Assembly: GCA_024398135.1 (NCBI GenBank)
Contig: CP073750.1
Coordinates: 3,844,001 to 3,908,000, forward strand
DNA from: a bacterium SCSIO 12643
GTDB lineage: Bacteria > Bacteroidota > Bacteroidia > Flavobacteriales_G > Salibacteraceae
Reading direction: 5' to 3'
Length of the DNA stretch: 64,000 bases
In this document: one piece after another, positions 26,916 through 37,800 of the stretch
Position numbering within the stretch: the stretch's first letter is position 1
Layout of the letters: the number at the start of each line of letters is the position of its first letter
Translations under genes and position numbers: made by a program
Notes under the pieces: model-generated
Database searches by the model: none
What the model was told of the DNA's origin: nothing
The model's input: only the letters and a program-made list of their open reading frames with translations

Positions 26916-28907
26916 TTATTTAGCTTCTTCCAGGTAGATAACAATCTTATTAAAGTCGGCTGCGGCATTGATTACTTTTCTGTAATCTTCGTATTGTTCC
27001 ACAGGGTAGTGGATTTTGTGATAACGTTCATCACATGTCACCGTTAGAATATTCCCATCAATCGTATATGAACTGATGAAATCTGCGTAAACCGTTCCAT
27101 CTTTTTCTTTGGCTTCTACAGTCATATTTAAAGTTTCCAGATTGGTTAAAGTATAACCATCAGGTATTTCGAATTTGATTACACGGTGGTAGTTTTTTCT
27201 AAAGCCCATATCCACAGGAAGTTTTCTAGCTTCACCTTCTTGATACATTTCTGCTTGTGGACCAATAAATAACCCCAGTTTGATCAGGTATTTATCTTTT
27301 ACCGAAACGATGTATTTATCGATAGTGAATTTTCCTTTCATTACTAATGGGTCTACACCATAATGCTTGTAACCCGTGTTATCGGCACTTACTTCTTGAA
27401 GTTCCATGTCTTCATCTACCCATTTGATTAAAGTTTCCTTTAATTCAACTTCTTCATCCGGGCCAATTAGTCCAAAATAGGGCTGTGTTCCCGAAACGTT
27501 ATAACCAGTTGCAGATGTAGTTAGGTCAAACTCTAGCGTAGAGAAATCATCCGCTACTTTTACCATCATATCCATGTCGCTATGTGAAGCTTCAGCGTCC
27601 GGTGCATTTACAGGCTTGATCTTGGATGTTGCAGAAATGACTTCTCCAACCACTACTTTATTGAAGAACACACCGTAATTATCTTGATAATCATAGTCTA
27701 CCAAACCTAATGTACTGAATTTCTCTTCCATATCCATATACTTTTTGATTCCAGGGAAGTACATTAAATATTTTTGTAAGAAATTGTAACTCTCAAACTT
27801 TTGATCAAATGCAATGTTTTTACGGTTTGAGGTCATGGCAAATTGATACTTAATATCATATTGATCACATGCCAAAGCCATAAACTTCATAAAACCAGGA
27901 GAGTTGGATACTTTGTTTTTGTATACAAAAGCCAAATCTTCTAACTCAGGAGCACTTGCCTGAAAGATGCTGAAATGGGTCTTGTAATAATATTCCAAAC
28001 CACGGATTTTATCTTCTTCCGAAGATGCAGGGTCAATTGCCGCCTCTTTAAGCATCTTCTTCATGGTTTTTAAATCGTTTTTAGTTCCCACACTGTAAGC
28101 TGAAACCAGATTCTTACCCACATTGCTATAACTTACAATACTAGAATTATTGTTGGCGGTATTTTCGCCAAGTTTATAGACCACAGCCATTCTATTCGGA
28201 AAGTTATAGGCCTGATCTTCTTTAGTGAACTTTGGAATGTATTCAAAAGACTTAGTTAAGTGTTGGTGTTCTTCATCAAAAGAATCTTCATCCAAATCTC
28301 CAAAACCATTGTAACTTCTGGTATCAAAGACCAAATGTTCAGGTGATATCAAATCAAACTGGTAATCAAAAACCGGAGCTAATTCTTGTGCTACTTTTCT
28401 TCGACCGTTATACTTTGGAGATGTTTTAATCACGTAGAAGTATTCAAGAAAAGACCCTTTTTCGATTCCCTTAAGTGCAAAGTAATGGGCAACGTTATCA
28501 TCTTCGTCTTTAACCTCAAGTACATCATCTTTTTCAAGAAGTGTTTCTTTTCCATCCGGATTGATTACACGTGCTTTGGTTAATACAACTTCGGTTCCTT
28601 TGCCCATTGGGACATAAACCTTATTGTTTTCATCAATACTTTCATCAGAGTTTACCCAAATGATTTCGTGTAATACTTCTAATTGAATGAAATTATCACC
28701 TTCAAACCCAAATTCAACAATTTGATGTTTCTTAAAATAGATTTGAGGTTCTTCCTTTAATGAATCAGGAATATTGAACGTAGGCATTTGTAAATCCCAA
28801 TCGTATTCAGCATTGACAAAATCATCCTGAGCTTGAACGGAAAGGGCAGAGGCTAGAAATAATACGGGTAGAATATTTCTAGTTAGTTTTTTTAAGGATA
28901 ACAACAT
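26916..28907 (-). CDS. DUF3857/transglutaminase-like protein with degenerate active site
   Basis: 663 residues, signal peptide ending SVQAQ (27). Same layout as the upstream neighbour: N-terminal DUF3857-like beta domain, transglutaminase-like core, C-terminal beta domain. Aligning the cores, the catalytic Cys region 'NRFGDCKD' is 'NKVSNSPG' here (Cys to Ser336) and the His in 'VDNHM' is Asn375, while the Asp is kept (D392). It is therefore probably inactive and may act as a partner of the active paralogue. Its ATG lies 29 bases inside the preceding gene. Confidence 0.75.
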   Translation of the reverse strand: MLLSLKKLTRNILPVLFLASALSVQAQDDFVNAEYDWDLQMPTFNIPDSLKEEPQIYFKKHQIVEFGFEGDNFIQLEVLHEIIWVNSDESIDENNKVYVPMGKGTEVVLTKARVINPDGKETLLEKDDVLEVKDEDDNVAHYFALKGIEKGSFLEYFYVIKTSPKYNGRRKVAQELAPVFDYQFDLISPEHLVFDTRSYNGFGDLDEDSFDEEHQHLTKSFEYIPKFTKEDQAYNFPNRMAVVYKLGENTANNNSSIVSYSNVGKNLVSAYSVGTKNDLKTMKKMLKEAAIDPASSEEDKIRGLEYYYKTHFSIFQASAPELEDLAFVYKNKVSNSPGFMKFMALACDQYDIKYQFAMTSNRKNIAFDQKFESYNFLQKYLMYFPGIKKYMDMEEKFSTLGLVDYDYQDNYGVFFNKVVVGEVISATSKIKPVNAPDAEASHSDMDMMVKVADDFSTLEFDLTTSATGYNVSGTQPYFGLIGPDEEVELKETLIKWVDEDMELQEVSADNTGYKHYGVDPLVMKGKFTIDKYIVSVKDKYLIKLGLFIGPQAEMYQEGEARKLPVDMGFRKNYHRVIKFEIPDGYTLTNLETLNMTVEAKEKDGTVYADFISSYTIDGNILTVTCDERYHKIHYPVEQYEDYRKVINAAADFNKIVIYLEEAK

Positions 28908-30810
28908 TTTTCTGTGATTTATTGATGATATTAACGCTTTTATTCCAAAGTTGTACGTCTGAAACAGCGTAGTTTAATTTCTTTTTGTTTGAGGTCATGG
29001 TGTAGATCACTTGATTTCCTACCACTTTATAGCTGGAATGGAAAGCGATCAAATCATTTTCAATGTCAATAGGCTCAGGAACATAATCCAATGTATATCC
29101 ATCAGGAATCGTGAATACCACAACACTATTGAACAAAGCGATGTATTTGAACTGGAATGGTGTTTCCCGATCTTTTTTAAGCTTGTCTCCACTAAAATAG
29201 TTGGTCAGATTTAAGTTGACATAAGTTTCATTCTCATTGGTCATCGCATAGTCACCAATGGTAAAATCGTAAGAAACCTCCATTGGGCGGTTATCCGGGT
29301 ATGGATATTTTTCTACGAAATTCTCAGGAAGGAATTTATTATTTCCTTTCACTAAATAGCTTTTTAAGAATTTTGATTTTTCGTCTTCGGTTAAATCTTC
29401 CAGTTTGTATTCTAAATTTTGCTTGTAATAGCCTCCAAACCTACTTATTGCATTTCCGGTGAAAACACCGTCTTTAATGGTTGCAAAAACGGAATCGGTT
29501 AATAAGTTCGTTTCAGGATCAACCACCGGAACGGTATGAAGTTCGAATTTTCCTTTTTCTAAGCGAATTAAAGCCTGTTTTCCCTGAATAAAACTGCTTG
29601 GTAGCCCAAACGGCATATAACGCCCGGTTGCATCCATGAAGTAGTAATTTCCATCTTTATCAATGTAGGTGGCAATCATATGATTGTCTACCGATGGAGT
29701 AGGTACTTCGTCATATGTAAATGGAATAGCATTGGTTCCAATCCAGGTCAAATGCGCCTGAATTCCTGCATATTTCAATAAATGCGTGATGGTACTTGAC
29801 ATGTCCTTACAGTCTCCGAATCTATTGGTACAGACAGATTTTGCTGACCTCGGAATAAATCCGCCTAAACCTTCTTCGTATGCCACGTATTTGATGTTTT
29901 CCTGAGTCCATTCAAATACACGTTTTACACGGTCTAAATCACTTGTGCTGCCATCAATAATAGAATCTACAATAGATTGAATCATTGGGTTGTCAGTGTC
30001 AGAGTTTAAGGTGTCAATCAAAGTTTCATACCAATTGAATAAGTCACCTACATCTCTAAAAACATTTTTGGTTTCACCATTACTGTCATAAGATTTTACT
30101 CTTGGTAATACCTGAGGCGTAAAGTATGTAGGGTTTGGTGCCCATTTTTCACTTTTGATCACCGGAGCATCTTTGACAATCCACTCATAGATGATTTTTC
30201 CTTTTTCTTCACGTTTTTGATAAGAAACAAAATCTCGATCTATTTGATACTGTGTAAAACCCATTTCAACTCCAGGATCAACAATTACACGATAAATCTG
30301 ATGTTCAACCGGAAAAGAACCTTGTAGAAAACCACGACCTAAAAAATGCGGATCTGTGATGTTACGTCTATAGCTAAGCTCAGATTGCGCACCCATTTGA
30401 AGCCCCTGGTAAGCAAACTTGATAATCTTTGAGTCATCATGAAATACACCGGATTCCAGGTCATCAGATTCCGTAAATTCTTTTGTCTTGATTTTTTTGT
30501 ACTTCGTACCATTTGGGACAAAAGTGGAAGCTTCTAAATCCTGATAGTTACTGAAACTAGAGAAAGACAATTGTCTTTCTCTAAATAGTCCAGCATCTTT
30601 AGTGAGATATTGTCTTTTGGTATAATAGGTTTCATAGATGACCAATTCTCCTTTTTGATTTTCAATATGCAGTTCTTCAATATCCTGAAGAACGACCATT
30701 TGAACTCCAGGATATTTTGCCTGATATTTTTTTAAATCAACCTCCGGCTGCGCAAAGACAGCAATGGATACAAAGAAGATCGCTAGGGTAGAGCAAATAT
30801 GTTTTCTCAT
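28879..30810 (-). CDS. Secreted DUF3857 and transglutaminase-core protein
   Basis: 643 residues. Signal peptide to VFAQ (21), DUF3857 domain about 40-220, transglutaminase core about 285-400 with an intact triad: C334 in 'FGDCKDM', H377 in 'VDNHMIA', D393 in 'FMDATG'; beta-rich C-terminus. Members are found in Bacteroidota envelopes, with substrates unknown; the fold can cleave or crosslink peptides. It starts 4 bases after the MORN gene and overlaps its inactive paralogue by 29 bases. Confidence 0.85.
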   Translation of the reverse strand: MRKHICSTLAIFFVSIAVFAQPEVDLKKYQAKYPGVQMVVLQDIEELHIENQKGELVIYETYYTKRQYLTKDAGLFRERQLSFSSFSNYQDLEASTFVPNGTKYKKIKTKEFTESDDLESGVFHDDSKIIKFAYQGLQMGAQSELSYRRNITDPHFLGRGFLQGSFPVEHQIYRVIVDPGVEMGFTQYQIDRDFVSYQKREEKGKIIYEWIVKDAPVIKSEKWAPNPTYFTPQVLPRVKSYDSNGETKNVFRDVGDLFNWYETLIDTLNSDTDNPMIQSIVDSIIDGSTSDLDRVKRVFEWTQENIKYVAYEEGLGGFIPRSAKSVCTNRFGDCKDMSSTITHLLKYAGIQAHLTWIGTNAIPFTYDEVPTPSVDNHMIATYIDKDGNYYFMDATGRYMPFGLPSSFIQGKQALIRLEKGKFELHTVPVVDPETNLLTDSVFATIKDGVFTGNAISRFGGYYKQNLEYKLEDLTEDEKSKFLKSYLVKGNNKFLPENFVEKYPYPDNRPMEVSYDFTIGDYAMTNENETYVNLNLTNYFSGDKLKKDRETPFQFKYIALFNSVVVFTIPDGYTLDYVPEPIDIENDLIAFHSSYKVVGNQVIYTMTSNKKKLNYAVSDVQLWNKSVNIINKSQKNVVILKKTN

Positions 30811-30814
30811 ATAT

Positions 30815-33800
30815 TTATTTTGATATTAACGCACCGTCAAAGTACTCCAAAGTTTTGGTCACTTTTCCAGCGGTGTTGTAAAACTTTGTTAAACCATGAA
30901 GGTTGTCCAAAACGTACGTTTCTGTTTTCTCTAAAGTTCCGTCTTTCCTGTAGTATTTCATAGTTCCCTGAACATCATCATCAGTGTAAGGAGTTTCTGT
31001 TTTAACCTTACCATTATCCCAATACGTATATTTGGTTCCCTGAATCACATCAGCTTCATAAGGTGTCACTTCAAATTCTTTACCATTTTCATAATAAGCT
31101 TTGTATGTGCCATAGAAATTTCCATTTTTCATAGTGAACTCACGTGATACTTTACCATTTGGGAAATATGATTTACACTCACAAGTTTCATTCGTGATGG
31201 GAATCATTTCCACAGGTTTTCCGTCTTTACCATTGTAGGAATAAGATACAATCTTACCATAGAAATACTTACGGATGTGTTGTAAAACACCGTTTCCATC
31301 ATAATAATATGCTAAGCCGTTTTCAACACCGTGTTCGAAGTTCTTTTCGGTATCTTTTTTACCGTTGTCATGATACCAAACTCTTTTACCATGTAAATCA
31401 CCATATGCATATGTTTCTTCTAGTAATTTCTTGCCATTATCATGGTAATAAATCCAATCACCATCTTTGTCTCCGTGGATATATTTCCCTTTACTCTTTA
31501 ACTGACCATTGGAATAGTATGTTTCCCAAACTCCGGTTTCATTACCATTCCAGTAGTTTCCTTTCACACTTATCTGACCATTTCCATAGTAAGACGAAGA
31601 TGGACCATGAGTGATTTTTGCTTTTCTATGGAACTTACGCAATGCAACTCCTGTAAAGTATTCCGGGGCATATAACGATGAATCAGGAGTAATGGTCACT
31701 TTCTGATAAGAAGCACCAGTCGTGTCGAATAATTCAAAAGCTGTATTTACACCATCTTTGTAATAATCGATGAAGTCCAGAGAGCCATCTACGTTGAAGT
31801 ATTTTTGTGGGCCATTTAACTCACCTTTAATGTAGAATAATTCAGAAGATACTGTACCGTCTGATAAATAAGAAATCCATTGACCTTCTTCTAAGTCATC
31901 AATGTAGTTTCCTTGCATCGCAACTTGTCCGTGTTTGTAGTATTGTACATATAAACCGTTTGCCAATCCGTCTACATATTTAGTTGTAGAATATTTTTTA
32001 CCGTTGGAGTAGAAGGATTTCGATTTTCCGTTGATTTCTCCATTGGCATAAGATGATTCTGAACTTAGTACACCGTTTTTATCATAGAATTTCCAGATTC
32101 CATTTTTCCCGATATCACCTGGTTGGTATACGCCAACCGCTTTTTGCGTGCCGTCAGAGTAGAAGTTCTCAAATAAGAACTCGCCACCTTTTTTCTTAGC
32201 TTCTTTAAGTAGTGTGCCATCTCTATGATAGATTTTGTATGCAACCAAATCACCTTTTTTAAAGATCAATACCATATTGAGATTACCTTCATCATCATAT
32301 TCTTTATACTCTCCGTTTTTCTTTCCGTCTTCATCGAAGTTTTCTTCAGAAGATAAAGAACCATTAGGGTTATATTCTTTCAGTGTGTTGATCACAATAC
32401 CATCTTTATATTCACCTTCGGAAGCCAGTGTCCCATCCGGATACCATTTTTTGATGATTCCGTTTAACTCACCGTTTAAGTAGTTTAGCTCCGCACTTTT
32501 TTGTCCATTTCTGTAGTATTCGTACGCTTTGCCTGATCTTTTCCCATTTTCGAAGTTAACTTCCTGAGAAAGCGTGCCATCATCGTAGAATTCTTTGAAT
32601 TCACCTTCCAATTCTTCATTTTCATAGTTTACCGCGTAACGAAGAATTCCAATTGGGTAATAATATGTGGCCGGACCGGTCATTTCACCATTAGTATAAG
32701 TCACCTTGTTTTGAAGGGTTCCTGTGTTGTTGTATGCGATGGCTTCACCTTCGGCTTTACCATCTTTATAGAAATCTAATGATTTTAAGGTTCCATTTTT
32801 ATAGAATGAAGAGTCGTAACCTTCCAGATTTCCTTCCTTATACATTTCTACTCCTGATTTAGCACCATTACTATAGTAGTATAACCATGAGCCTTCACGT
32901 TCTCCTTCATCATCAAAATGTCCAACAGCATTTAACTTACCAGAAGAGTAGTAGTAATGGAATCTTCCAACAGGCTCACCATCTTTTACTTTTCCAATAG
33001 CCTCTACTGAAGAGCTACCCGCCCAGAAATAACGTACATCCTGAACTTTCCCGTCAAACATTTCTGTATGGTCAGAGTGCATTTCCTGCCACATTGGTCC
33101 AGCATAATCAGGGAATTCCTGGATTTTTTTGATGTTTTTAGTCAATACTTTTACAATAGCCGGAGCTGTAGAGCTTTGAAGAGAGTAATAGATATAGTCA
33201 TTGAACTTGTCACTTGACATGATTTTTAAGAAGAAAGGCACATAGTAAGTATCCCAAAATCCATCTCCCAATTCACGACTTTGCAGTTGTTGAAACAACA
33301 AATAGTTCTGTTTTACGAAAGGTAGAGTAAGCTTGTTAGGTGTTTTATACTTTTTATCTAACGCAGCCTTAGAAAGAATAATTTCATCTATGGTGCTGTA
33401 ATCATCTGTTGACAATTTAATGTTCTTTGGAGATGAATCATACGCATCATTTAAGTAATCATTGTATTCTGCTAAAAACTCCAGGTTTCCACTTGCATTA
33501 ATCAATAAGAAAGAGTTGTAACATAACATCGCTTTTGTATACTCTCCTTCTTCCTTAGCAATTTCTGCCAATTTATAATGCGACTGATAATGGAATGGAT
33601 TTAAACGAACTGAGTTTTGGTAGTCGTCAGCAGCTTCCTGCCACTTTTCCATTTTTTCGTACGTCAATGCACGGTTGTAATACAATCTGTAATAAGTGGA
33701 GTATGTCTCAATTGCTTCGGTATAAGTTTCAATAGCTTTTTCAGACTGATCCATCTCATCATAAGCATTTCCAAGAAGGTTATAAAATTCAAAAGCATTG

Positions 33801-34084
33801 TAGTTGTCTTCTTTAAGTTCTTTCAAACATAGGTCAACTGATTTTTGATAATCTTCCATAGCATAATAGGTTAATGCAATTTCATACTGTGCTCTATGAT
33901 AATTCGTATCACCTTCGTGTACACGTTCATAGTACTTCAAAGCTGATTTGTAATTCTCTTTGTCGTGGGCTTTGTTACCCTTTTCAATAGCATCGCCAGA
34001 AGCCATATATACGAGTTTTGACTGAGAGTACGTGTTTAGAGCAATGATGGAAAGAAATCCAACCAAGAGTGTCTTAAAATTCAT
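30815..34084 (-). CDS. Giant TPR and MORN/YwqK-repeat protein
   Basis: 1,089 residues from the preferred ATG at 34084, which gives a clean signal peptide (MNFKTLLVGFLSIIALNTYSQ); the longest frame adds 11 residues. Residues about 25-200 form TPR repeats ('KALKYYERV', 'AIETYTEAIETYSTYYRLYYNRALTYEK'). From about 345 to the end run some thirty MORN/YwqK-type repeats of 22-24 residues with the 'YY.NG...  ....Y.DG...G' pattern. Families annotated as YwqK antitoxin share the repeat, but no toxin is adjacent and nothing suggests that role here. Probably a long beta-sheet scaffold outside the inner membrane. First gene of a three-gene operon. Confidence 0.82.
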   Translation of the reverse strand: MNFKTLLVGFLSIIALNTYSQSKLVYMASGDAIEKGNKAHDKENYKSALKYYERVHEGDTNYHRAQYEIALTYYAMEDYQKSVDLCLKELKEDNYNAFEFYNLLGNAYDEMDQSEKAIETYTEAIETYSTYYRLYYNRALTYEKMEKWQEAADDYQNSVRLNPFHYQSHYKLAEIAKEEGEYTKAMLCYNSFLLINASGNLEFLAEYNDYLNDAYDSSPKNIKLSTDDYSTIDEIILSKAALDKKYKTPNKLTLPFVKQNYLLFQQLQSRELGDGFWDTYYVPFFLKIMSSDKFNDYIYYSLQSSTAPAIVKVLTKNIKKIQEFPDYAGPMWQEMHSDHTEMFDGKVQDVRYFWAGSSSVEAIGKVKDGEPVGRFHYYYSSGKLNAVGHFDDEGEREGSWLYYYSNGAKSGVEMYKEGNLEGYDSSFYKNGTLKSLDFYKDGKAEGEAIAYNNTGTLQNKVTYTNGEMTGPATYYYPIGILRYAVNYENEELEGEFKEFYDDGTLSQEVNFENGKRSGKAYEYYRNGQKSAELNYLNGELNGIIKKWYPDGTLASEGEYKDGIVINTLKEYNPNGSLSSEENFDEDGKKNGEYKEYDDEGNLNMVLIFKKGDLVAYKIYHRDGTLLKEAKKKGGEFLFENFYSDGTQKAVGVYQPGDIGKNGIWKFYDKNGVLSSESSYANGEINGKSKSFYSNGKKYSTTKYVDGLANGLYVQYYKHGQVAMQGNYIDDLEEGQWISYLSDGTVSSELFYIKGELNGPQKYFNVDGSLDFIDYYKDGVNTAFELFDTTGASYQKVTITPDSSLYAPEYFTGVALRKFHRKAKITHGPSSSYYGNGQISVKGNYWNGNETGVWETYYSNGQLKSKGKYIHGDKDGDWIYYHDNGKKLLEETYAYGDLHGKRVWYHDNGKKDTEKNFEHGVENGLAYYYDGNGVLQHIRKYFYGKIVSYSYNGKDGKPVEMIPITNETCECKSYFPNGKVSREFTMKNGNFYGTYKAYYENGKEFEVTPYEADVIQGTKYTYWDNGKVKTETPYTDDDVQGTMKYYRKDGTLEKTETYVLDNLHGLTKFYNTAGKVTKTLEYFDGALISK

Positions 34085-34117
34085 GGATGTTAAATTTAAT
34101 ATGGAGTTGTCGGTCAA

Positions 34118-34848
34118 TAATAAAGAATTAAAACGAGTTTTTCTTTATAAATTTAGATTGATTCTAAAAACTAATCCACACAAATCGGACGTGGATTCAA
34201 CTTATTTTAATTACTGTAAACACCTGATTTAATTGGTTAATAATCATTTTGAAAAGAGGTAAAGTAATAGAAGGTTCGAATTATGAGAAATTGTTAATAA
34301 CCTCAATTTTCAAGATAGAATGTACACCCATATTTGATGTTTGAATGTGAAAAAATGCACATGAAATTATCATACAATAGGGTAGGGCAGATGTTTAATA
34401 AGTGTAGTTGTTAAAAAGTTATTTAGGTCCTTTTTTTAGGAGAAGAGATTAGTATGAGAATATAGAGAGTGGTTTGTGAAATATCGATTGTAAAATAGCC
34501 ATTTTTACCACTAAATTGGTGCCAAATATAATTTTGAAAGAAGTGTTATTCATTTATTGGTAAGTAACTTAAGGTTATTTATGTAAAGTGATATTTGTTG
34601 TTGATTTTAGCCCTCAATATTTTAAGCGAATGAAATGAGAGAGAAGGAATTTTAACACAAATTCGAGCTGTTTTAAGTCGGAATGATCATATGAAATTGA
34701 ACGTAAAATACGTCTCAAGTTTTTGGAGATAAGTTATTAAAAAATGGATATTCGTAATAATAAATTTTCTTATACGTCCATTGGTTCTGTTAGACTATAT
34801 TAGCAATTCTTATTAAGGAATTATTAACAATTTGATTGCGTATTCAGT
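34118..34848. other. 731-bp AT-rich intergenic region
   Basis: Divergent region between the MORN operon and the giant AsmA-like gene. No convincing ORF, RNA gene or strong hairpin. One TAATTTTG at 34529-34536 matches the -7 consensus but has no TTG at the right spacing and lies over 300 bases from the gene, so I do not call it. The length suggests a long leader or unannotated small RNA, unproven. Confidence 0.4.
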
Positions 34849-37800
34849 TTGGATTCATCATCGCAAAAAGATTTAGATCAAACATCTGATGTAGAGTCAG
34901 GTAAGCCTTCTTCAAAAAGAAAGTTTTTGAAGTGGGGTGCTATCTTACTGTTTCTGATACTTTCGGTTTTTGGCTTTGGTTGGCTGACGGAATATATCGT
35001 TGGTGATGTAATTCGTGCGCAAGTTGAAGAAAAATCAAACGGAAAGTATACGATTTCTTATGAAGATTTAGAGTTTGATTGGTCTACCATTTCGGTAAAA
35101 TTGAAAGATTTTACTTACGAACCACTCCATCCTGAGAAGCAAAGTGAGGTGAATGATTTCACTTTTGGAGCGCATGAAGTAGATGTGCAACTGGAAAATT
35201 TGAGAGGGATTTATTTTGAAAAAGCGCTGCACATTGTTCAGGTAAAAATCGAAAGTCCAGAGATTGAAATCATCCAGAAAAAAAAGCCTGAAAGAAGAGT
35301 TACATTTAGTTGGCGTACAGGGAATTTATATAAGTTAGTTCAAGGATTTATTAAATCTTATCAAGTGGATTATTTTGAGGTGAATCACCTCAAAATGGAT
35401 TATGTTCAGGACTATAACGGAACACCCAAAAAGTTTTCCATAAATGATTTATCACTTGGGATTAATAATATTCACATTGATTCGACCGCTTTAGCGAAAA
35501 ACAACAATATATTTTTTACTGAATCCATTGAACTTAAGATTAAAGACCAGAACTTAAGTATCGGTGATCAGCTTCATCATTTACATTTTGATAGTTTAAA
35601 TCTATCCACTTCGACCAATTCAATTGAGATTTATAATTCGGTATTGGACACGAATCAAAATGCTGAGAGCCAGCAGAATTATCAAACTTTTAATCAATAC
35701 GACCTGCATGTTCCATATGTAGGAATTACCGGGTTGGACTTTTCAAAAGCTTATGTCGATAATATTCTGGATATTGATTCGATTTTGTTGTCAGCACCTG
35801 ATTTGGATGCACGTGTGCATTTACGTGATCCTAAACCTTCTGCCAAACCGAAGGTAGATAACCGCGCATTAAAAGTATTGTTAGATATATTTGATGAAAT
35901 TCACTTAAATACCTTTCATATAGATGATGCGCAGTTGAGAGCTGTATATGGTCCAAATGATACCGCAAAAATATCAGGTTTAAATCTTGATTTTGCTGAT
36001 TTTGTGCTGGATTCGGGAGATCTTAATACCAAGGAGTTTTATCCAGATTTTTCCGGTTTAGAAGTATCTATTAATCAGCCTGCATTTGATTTGCCGGGAG
36101 GAAATTTATTAGAAGCAAATGTGCTATCATTTTCAACATATGATAGTATACTCGAGATTGATCAGGCGGTTTTAACGGGTAAAAAAAGAGGGGACAACGA
36201 GCGTACAAAGGTTAAGATTGCTGCTTTAAAAATGACTGGGGTTGATCCTCAGGAAATCATAAAGGATAAAAAAATAAACCTAGAGAGTGTTTGGGTATTA
36301 ACTCCTGAATTGCAAATCATTAACAAGGGGAATCGAAATGAGATTTCAGCCTTTGATATTGCGGATTTTATCCACGGTGACTTTAAAGATTACCGTATCA
36401 AAAAGGTAAATATCGAGCAAGGAAAAGTTCAGATTTTAACATCGCAGAATAAGCTGAGTAATCACAAGATAGGACAGTTTGATATCCAGTTAGATCATTT
36501 TGCATTGAATGAAGAATCCATTCGTAAAGATCGTTTTTTATGGTCCAGAAATGCGCGTTTAAACTTAAGAGATGTACACCTGTATTTGGCTAAAGGACAA
36601 CATGGATTAAATGCTAAAAAAGTAAAAATCAATACAGTTAATGGGCATATTTTGGCATTGAATCTGGATGTGAAGCCAATCGTAAAGGATAGCAGTAGAT
36701 TAAAGACTTTAGCCGAGATCGAAGCCAATACTTTTGAAGTAAAAGGGATTAATTTTCATCGTCTGAAGAAAATCAAAAAAATTGATTTGAGTTTACTACA
36801 TATGCACGATGTAAAAGCCAAAATCAATCATTTGGCGGTAGATTCTATCCAAAATGATTCTTCGCAAACATTTGTAGATTTTCTAGTGTCGTTGGAATCT
36901 ATTGATTTAGATAATGTAGATATTCACGATGTAGATGTTTTATTACAGAGGAAGGGTGTTTCTGTAGCTAAGTTTTCAGATGGCTTTTTGCAAACGCATA
37001 AATTATCAGCTAGAGAGGATAAGCTAAGGAATGGTAAGCTCAGTTTCCTTTCTGATTCTATTACCTATGGTTTACACCGTGTTATGATTCCATTTACAGA
37101 GAAGAGTCATATGTTGACTATTGAAGATCTAAAGCGTAGACATGATTCAACTTTAGAGATTTCGGGAGTTACCGTTCGCCCAATCCCTGGGAAGAAGATC
37201 TCGGATTCTGCAATGAGTATGGTTTCTTTTATACCAAAGATTACGATTGAGAATTTCCATACGTTTGAAAATCGCTATTCTGATACATTGCATGTGGGCG
37301 ATGTAGTTTTAGATAAGCCGATGTTCAGATTAACCATGCCAAAGGAGAAAAAGAAGCGTACGGAAAAGTTCGAGTTACCCAGAAGTCTATCTACCACATT
37401 TATGAATGGTGATGTCTTTGCGATTGAAGTGGAAAGTTTTGATGTACAAAATGGTCGAATCACCATGTTACAAAATGAAACAAAAGTGAGCGTCAACAAA
37501 CTCAATTTAAGATCTTGGGATTGGATGATTTCTCAGGAGTCGGACTGGACACCAGATCGTTTTCTATGGGCGAATGACTTTTCATTGGATCTAAGTCAGT
37601 TAGAATATAAGATTCCGGGATTTGAATATTGCCACCATATTGATAGTCTTAGTTATAAGTTTAGGCCAAATAGCCTGAAAGTTCATGGTGTTTATTATAA
37701 CAATTGGAAGCAGAACGGTGTTATTGAGAATTCTCAAGTAAGTATTTACTTACCATTCATTGATTTTCAAAATCCTAATATATATGGCTATTTAAAAGAA

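Noticed and set aside
31309-31614. 101-residue frame antisense to the MORN repeats
   Set aside because: His/Ser/Tyr-rich shadow generated by the repeated codons of the MORN gene.
30815-34084. MORN protein as a YwqK-type antitoxin
   Set aside because: The repeat family carries that name in databases, but there is no toxin gene nearby and the operon encodes secreted transglutaminase-like proteins.
34032-34232. 66-residue plus-strand frame at the divergent MORN promoter region
   Set aside because: Half of it lies antisense in the MORN gene's signal peptide region and it has no coding character.
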